The position numbers were made by a program, and so were the translations under genes. Below are positions 57,389 through 64,000 of a stretch of DNA of 64,000 nt, one piece after another; within the stretch, counting starts at the first letter, position 1, and each line of letters starts with the position of its first letter. Under the pieces are notes generated by a model, which was not told the origin of the DNA, did no database searches, and worked only from the letters and a program-made list of their open reading frames with translations. Source of the DNA: Larix kaempferi (lineage: Eukaryota > Streptophyta > Pinopsida > Pinales > Pinaceae); contig BSBM01000602.1 of assembly GCA_027924585.1 (NCBI GenBank), positions 11,841,501-11,905,500 on the forward strand, given 5' to 3'.

Positions 57389-58042
57389 CTAACATCCTTT
57401 CCTAACTGCCCTCTTAACTTGCATGGCTGAAATCTGTCTAAGGGTTACCTTTCTTGGGATACCTTTTACTTCTACAGTTTTTCCTTCTTCATTTAAACAT
57501 GTAAAACTTTTTTCATAACAGTTCATAATGACATGATGGGCTTCTAACCAGTCCATTCCAATTATAATATCATAGGATCCTAAAGGTAAAACATTCAACT
57601 TGATTTGTGTCCTTAACTGATTCATGGATAAAGCACAACTTTCTATAAAATCTGATATTTTCCTCTTTGTTCCAGTTGCTAGTCTAACTAACCAAGATTT
57701 ATTGAACTTTTTTGTTTTCAATTTAAGACTTTCCACAATATCTGGTGATATATAACTTAAGCTAGCACCTGGGTCAATTAAAACAGTAACAGGATGATTT
57801 TGTAGCATACCTTCAATCTCTATCATAGAGATTTGATGATCTGCTTGCCTGTTGTCAAGTGCTGCATTGATTCGGGGCATCTCTCTCGCCATGTCTCCAA
57901 CAGTAGGTTCGATTCTGAATAGAGTGAATGTTGTTAGCTGTCCGCTTCCTCTTGGGACATTCTGATGTATAGTGAGGACCTTGACACTCGAAACATTTGA
58001 TAAGTGCCTTTTGTTCATTGGTCCTGGTATTATTAGGAGCAT
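57389..58042 (-). pseudogene. Ty3/gypsy aspartic protease, copy B
   Basis: Nearly identical to 15276-15929, including the D-P-G active-site triplet and MDWLEAHHVIMNC. Only two residue changes were noticed (HPVTVL for HPITVL and RAVRKGC for RAIRKGC). Confidence 0.88.
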
Positions 58043-58115
58043 TTCTAGGTGCTGTAGAATTTTGCTGTTGACTGTTTCTGAAATTATTTCCTTGAAAATT
58101 TTGATTATGATCCAA
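57855..58115 (-). pseudogene. Ty3/gypsy gag nucleocapsid fragment, copy B
   Basis: Zinc knuckle CFECQGPHYTSEC with the same one-residue-short spacing as copy A. The rest of gag is missing at the same place. Confidence 0.85.
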
Positions 58116-58132
58116 GAAAGTGTTTCTATATG

Positions 58133-58994
58133 TGGGAGGATTTCAGATTTAGAAACTACTTTATGTATTCATGATCTTATGATGAGATCACATACTCCCT
58201 CGTCTGGGTCTAATGGCATGGAAGTATAAATTAGTTTAGGATAGGTGTCATGGTTGAATGTTTGGTATATTTCTATCCACTATTGACTAGTCTCTTTATC
58301 GATTATGCATTTGGTATCCACATAAATTCCTCCAGAAAGTATAACTACATCCTCTTCTATCTCATGCTCAAGAGATTCATCTCTCTCTAAACTTTTTTCT
58401 AGTACTACCTCCTTTTGACTTTGTCATCTCTTGGGTGCCATTGTCAACCTACATTTTCAAAAAAACCCATATGCATGAAACAATAGGTGCAATAACTGAA
58501 AGAATCATAAAGGTTAGTTCCCTCTCTGGGTTGGATAGTTTCATTCCAGGATGAGGCTTCTATGAAAGCATCGTATTTTGCAACAAGATACAAGATAATA
58601 TAGGGGATGGTGATGTGTTTTTTTTTCATATAGAAAGGATAGACTCACCAAAGAATATCCAACCATAGTCATTCATTTGCGATTGTTTTGAGAAACATTC
58701 TTCACCCTTTTTTTCCTAGTTTTATCCCCAAACTATGAAATTTCAAGGAAATACTCCTTCGGTTGGGATCAAGAAAACAAATGCATTCACTAATGGGGTG
58801 TTGATCGATGGCATGTCTATCAAGCTAGCCAACAAGAAATTAAGAGTGGGGTTATCACCTAGCATGAGTTTTCTATTGAGCTCTCCATCATGAGAAACCC
58901 TATAAGTATAGCTTCCACCATCATGAAAAATGTTATCACACTTGGTTTTTAAAACTTGAAGGTAGGTCAATTTAATTATCCACCAACGAGACAT
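58133..58994 (-). pseudogene. Decayed coding stretch of unknown origin, copy B
   Basis: Counterpart of 16020-16881 with the same broken frames (MSRWWIIKLTYLQVLKTKCD, MKKKHITIPYIILYLVAKYD) and a few substitutions. Not recognised. Confidence 0.4.
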
Positions 58995-59442
58995 TTACAT
59001 GGTACCCGTTCATTTGTAGGTAGCTCCTGGTTAGGTATTCCCTTGGTTAATGCATACACGATTCATCTTTGTTTTAATTTCCTTTACCATGAATTACCAA
59101 ATCAAAAGCAATTAATGAAAAAATAATTTGCCTATGGTTTTATGGTCAATATGTCGAGGTGGGTTGGGATGGATTCGACCTCGATCTTCCCAATTTAATC
59201 AATTACCCCACAGTTATTGTGTTAAGTATCATAGATTCGATTATGTGGGCCTCATTGGAAATAGTCAAAATTTTCTTTACTTTTTGGCATTAGATCATTA
59301 CAATGCATTTTATTTATATGTTTGAAATATCATCTCTAAGAGGGAAGCACTCCCATGATGTGATTCAATAATCATATCATCTATTGGGAAGTCGAAGAGA
59401 GTAACAACATGTTGAGAGTATCACTATTGAGAATACGTATCA

Positions 59443-60127
59443 AAGATGCATTGTATTTGAAGTTGAGTTTTTTTAGGACTACGATAATGTATCATGAGTG
59501 GGGAAGTCATTGGTGAGCAAGAATGTGTCACAAGTGGGTAGGACTTCGGGGTTGTGACATGTCACTAAGTGTGTGACCTTGAAGTCGTGATGTGTCGTGT
59601 GGGAGAATGCTTCAGATTTGTGACACATTGTGGGTAGGAATGTCTTGGATGATGCAATGTGTCGTGGGTATCCATACTTTTCCTATTCATAACCAGTCAC
59701 AGAGGAAAATTCCCTCGTGTATTTGACATTTCGTGAGAGAGCGATCTTTGGAGGATTTGGTACACCGTGAGAAAGAGTGTCTTGGGTGATGTGATGTATT
59801 ATATCTGAAAATGTTTTGGAACTACAATGATGTATCACAAGAGTAGATCCATATTGATGCTACAACATGTCCCAATTAAGCATGACTCGTAGTTGTTATA
59901 TGTCACATGGGAGAATATTTCATCTAGGTGAGAAATCGCATGTGATGAATTCTTTCAAGGCTATGATATGCCTCGCGGGAAAATGCATTGGATGATGTGA
60001 CATGTCACACATGGGAAAATATTTTTATGTGTGATGTGTCACATGGGTAAAAATTTGGATGGTGTGACACGTGAGAGTATATCACAAGGGGAAAGTCTCT
60101 CAAGGATGCGACCCTGCATCACGTCAT
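59443..60127. repeat. Degenerate TGTCAC minisatellite, copy B
   Basis: Counterpart of 17330-18015 with scattered substitutions, such as GTGACACGTGAG for GTGACATGTGAG. Confidence 0.6.
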
Positions 60128-62655
60128 GGAGAGATAGTTATCTGTGCAATGCAAAACACATAATGGGAAGTTAGGTTCAGTTGCAACATGATTGAGTGAT
60201 TATCCCATAATTCAAAACAAGCGAACACTGAACATAAAAAAAGTGGATTCAAAACAATTCTCTCTCAAGTAGAGCAAAACAAAGCTAGTGAGCCATAGAG
60301 ATTATGAGGGATGAATGACCAATAAGACAAATTTTGAGAGGATGAGTCATGCAACCAAGGATGACGAGTTGAAATATTAGAGATAAAAATTAAGGACCTA
60401 TGGATTTTCCTATGAGTAAATAAATTATGGGATGTTGTTACTTGCACAACAAATGGATACACACAATTTCTTGAAAACCCATATCAAATAACAAAAATGT
60501 CAAACAATTAACAACAATGACAATCAATTAATAATGAATCATTTGAAAGAATATTTTAATAATAATTTAAAAATATCGATATAAACTCTTACTAACATAG
60601 GAATGCAAGGATAAGAAACAATTCAATAGTTCTTTATAATAATATATTGTCCAAGTGCTTAGTTAGTGTAACCACATAATTGCCTATGATAATATATCCA
60701 TTTCACACCCACCATATTATGGGTTTTATAGAATGAAATATTTGTCAACAAACCCAAAAAAACCTATGTTTTTGGATTTCCTATGGTCTTCGTTATCCTA
60801 GGAACGACCAAAAAATATTTAGTCAAATATGATGTTTCGGGATTGCCTATGATATTTTAATTGAAAAAATGCACTTCATTGTTCCATTTCCACGTGTTAT
60901 TCAACATTGTTTACAATGGAAATGGTGCTCTTAGGTTTTGTGTTTTTTACCTTGACTATATCTAAATGTAGGTTAGGTGTACCTTTTATTATTTTAATTT
61001 TTCTTGTATTATGGACAAATCTATATTTAGAAGATTGTCTTTGCTAGAATATTGTCTTTGTTATTCTTGTATTAACCATTTACCCCTTATTTTGTTCCTA
61101 TGTAAATAGAACAAGGGCTTCTCAACCCACATTTTCTAACTCATTCTCACTATGAAAGCAACATAATCATACATGTAATGAATAAGACATTGTTAGTAGT
61201 AGTATTTTGTTTGTTGTTCTTTCAGACACATTTTTCATGATTGCATCGAGAGAAGCGAGGTGCTCTACAACCCAGTATGGGGGAGATGTTGTAACGTTTG
61301 TTTCTAACAAAATAATTAAAAAATAATAATAAAAAATTAATGTCGGCTCATAAAATAAAAATTATGGAAAGTATTTTAAAAAAATCCATGTTGGCTCATC
61401 AAATAAAATATTATGAAAAGTAATTAAAAATTAGATGTTCGTTTATAAAATAGAAACTTAAAACATAAGCCCGGATCTATCAATCAAGAGAGATCAAATT
61501 TCTTGAGTTTAAATTTAAAAAAGAAATACACCTCAATAAATTGGATCCCTCTCGGTGCTTGATAGATACGGGTTTAAGATGGATCTATGTTGGTCTAAAC
61601 CATAAGTGGAGTTATTAGGCATTGCTCCAAAATAATCTAATCATTCATGAAATCAATTGTTTTGTCACATCATTAGTTATTCTCCACCTCATCATCTTAA
61701 TATTGTAGATTTGTGTGAATAATACAAAAGGTAATGAATGAGTAAATGAATTTAAGGTAACAATTTGTGTGAATTATAAAGGTGAAATTAATACAATGTA
61801 CATACCTGAAAGGGCCACTAATTGTACCCCATCCAAAATTTGTAGTTTAAATCTGGTAATATGAATCTAGGAGAGTCTAAGATATTTTCGTTTAGCCCAT
61901 TCAAGCTTGAACTTATCAAGTCTCTCCTTCGAGGTAAAATTTTTCATTGGACCTCCACTATGATATTAGTCATGCATAAGCATCAGTGATGTAATACTTG
62001 GTAGTTAGGTTAACACATTATTAAGACCCACTTAAATTATTTGTATAGTAAGAAATGTGTTAGGCCCCTTTGAGTATAGGGGAGACCAAATTCAATAAGT
62101 CAAACATCATCCCTCACACACACACATATTGACTCCACACCCTACATACTCTTATATTCTTATATCTATCTTAACTGTTGATTCCCAAAGTGGATCCTCT
62201 CGTCAAACAAAGGGGTCAATCATATATCTTTTGTTGGCATTATTGAATCTAAAGCTCAATTTTGTAATATATATATTTTTTATGGAAGAGCAGCACTAGG
62301 GCCTTTACATTTTCTTGATATCTATATAAAAGACTGTGTAGGAGTTATGTAGTGGAATAGAATACGAGATATGAAAAAGAGATTTGCATGCCTCTTATAT
62401 AGCATTATTTTTATTATAAAAGAAGTTTCTTCAAGAACTTCCCAAATGTTTTAAAACATCTACATAATGTATTTTTTGTTCACTTTAAATAATAATTACA
62501 AATTTTATCTATGAAAAAAATATCTACTTCAGTCTTAAACTTGGAAGCTCTATCCAATGAGACACCCCTTAGGGCTATTCCAAGCAAATATGTTACTTGA
62601 ATAAATATAAATTTAATGGTTAATATTTAAATATGCATACATGCAATTAGTATTA
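60128..62655. other. AT-rich DNA with LTR edge and inverted repeat, copy B
   Basis: Counterpart of 18016-20544. The polypurine tract/LTR join (GTATGGGGGAGA then TGTTGTAACG) has its LTR start at 61287. The inverted repeat around CCCGGATCTATCAA and TTGATAGATACGGG lies at about 61465-61579. No gene is seen. Confidence 0.45.
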
Positions 62656-62901
62656 CATGATATCTAGACACTGAAGTAATATGTATCAAAAACCCCTAAA
62701 ATGTTTCATCTTCATAATTGTTTTGCCTTCACACATGTTTTCATTTTCATAATATTGCCTTTTTAGTTATTTTCATATAATTTTTTTTTATATAATAATG
62801 TCCATAGAAGTTAGAACCATAAAAAAATATTGATCCAAAACTACAAGATGAAACATTTTAGGGGTTTTTGATACATATTATTTCAGTGTCTAGATATCAT
62901 G
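62656..62901. mobile_element. Fold-back (MITE-like) element, copy B
   Basis: Same 57-bp inverted ends as 20545-20790, and the loop is again directly repeated downstream. It is present in both copies, so it predates the duplication. Confidence 0.7.
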
Positions 62902-63740
62902 TTTTGCCTGCACACATGTTTTCATTTTCATAATATTGCCTTCTTAGTTATTTTCAAATAATTTTTTTTATATAATAATGTCCATAGAAGTTAGAACCAT
63001 AAAAAATATTGATCCAAAACTACATTTAACAAAAGCTTTTTTATATAAAATTAAAATTTCCAAATGAATTATGATTAACCTTTACCAAATTCATAATATT
63101 GTTTTCTTACATATTTTCAAATATTTTTTTTCGAAGAGTTACATTTAACCGGAGTTATATATATATATATCCAGAGCTGCATTTAACAAGAATTTTTTTA
63201 CATAAAATTAAAATTTCCCATTAGATCAGGGATAACCCTTACCAAATTCATAATTTAAATTAATACATGGATGATGTGGTCGTTGGATGTGCAAATATGT
63301 AAAGTAAATTCAAAATGCAAGCTGTCAGTAAACGGTTGATCATAACAGATTACAATGATGCCATCAAACGGTTCAATTTGAAATGCACGTTGTCCGTAAT
63401 CATTAAGAATCATAACCGTTTGATCATATAATAACAAACAATGCCATCCAACCATTCAATTCGAATCTCGAGTTGAATCAACGGTTGAACTTGAATTTCT
63501 TAAATAACGTTTCAATTTGAATTTCTTAACGAATACTCCTCCCTTGCCGTTAGGTGAAAAAGCATTGGATAAAAAGCATCTTTTCAAGGGTCTCTTTCTC
63601 GTAATGTAATTGGTTCAGCTTGAATTCTTAAAATAACATCTTGCCGTTGGATAAAAAGCATCTTTTCTAGGGTCTCTTTCTGGTAATGTAATTTAGAGTT
63701 GAGCGTTAAAGATTGGACGTGGAAGAACACAGTGACAGCC

Positions 63741-63918
63741 ATGGCGGGAGACTCTCGGAGGTCCATATCAGGGCTCTCCTTCAGCTGTAGTACCCAAAAC
63801 AGCGTCCAACGTTATATTTGTAATGGATTGTTCGGAAGTTTATACAGCCTGCGAGGTAGCTTGGGAATTTCTATCTTTCTGAGTTACGTAGGATTTATTA
63901 CATCCCCAAGAACCTCTG
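63741..63918 (+). CDS. Putative first exon of an unknown gene, copy B
   Basis: Counterpart of 21644-21821: same ATG context, frame and donor. Only one base change was noticed over the open frame (TCAGGGCTCTCC for TCAGGTCTCTCC near 63771), and it is silent. The upstream 47-bp direct repeats are also kept. Copy B ends at the window edge at the point matching 21903. Confidence 0.4.
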
Positions 63919-64000
63919 GTAATGATCTCTCAGCTTCTCTGATTGTAAATTCTCGCCATGATTCCTGATTTTTATGTTGGGATCAGTTTATTCTGAGTCT

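Overview
The window is nuclear DNA of a seed plant. The coding content is almost entirely decayed plant retrotransposons: a Ty3/gypsy chromovirus-type pol, a plant L1-type LINE with a DUF4283/zinc-knuckle ORF1, an LTR with an initiator-Met tRNA primer site, and a large non-autonomous LTR element. The density of old elements fits a large genome, possibly a gymnosperm, but nothing seen fixes the species. No intact cellular gene, rRNA or tRNA gene was found.

The dominant feature is a head-to-tail duplication with a period of about 30.8 kb. Copy A starts at or before position 1. Copy B starts at or just before position 30836 and runs to the right edge, so everything from 1 to about 21903 occurs twice. 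The offset is 30835 at the left end, 30858-30862 through the LINE, 42116 after an insertion, and 42097 at the right edge. By eye the copies differ by roughly 1%. Copy B carries one extra 11,249-bp element (36022-47270) flanked by the 5-bp direct repeat AGAAG; element plus repeat (11,254 bp) exactly accounts for the offset jump. Two haplotypes wrongly joined end to end in an assembly would look similar, so that alternative stays open.

Order in each copy (A / B): a CT-rich satellite with telomere-like CCCTAA units (1-2466 / 28754-33324); a 374-bp LTR plus primer site and a leader ending in two poly(A) tracts (2467-3462 / 33325-34324); a minus-strand LINE truncated at both ends (3463-6636 / 34325-48752, split by the insertion); an RNase H scrap on the plus strand; a candidate 5.5-kb LTR, polypurine tract and gypsy pol pseudogene, all minus strand (6852-16002 / 48968-58115); a decayed unidentified coding stretch; a degenerate TGTCAC-type minisatellite; AT-rich DNA with an LTR edge and a fold-back element; and a conserved exon-like ORF (21644 / 63741). 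Only copy A shows what follows: fragments of a NIP-type aquaporin, duplicated exon-like segments, a phase-matched two-exon candidate, AT-rich tandem duplications, and then the satellite in which copy B begins.

The most interesting element is the copy-B insertion. It has two LTRs of about 4.06 kb (about 25 substitutions between them by eye), a primer site, a polypurine tract and a 3.1-kb interior without recognisable proteins, which is the layout of a LARD. Its LTR end and polypurine neighbourhood closely match those of the gypsy element in the same window, suggesting the lineage that mobilises it. The probably transcribed part of its LTR holds about a dozen short GGGGA...TCCC hairpins, often followed by a GTATAC-like hexamer, for which I know no description.
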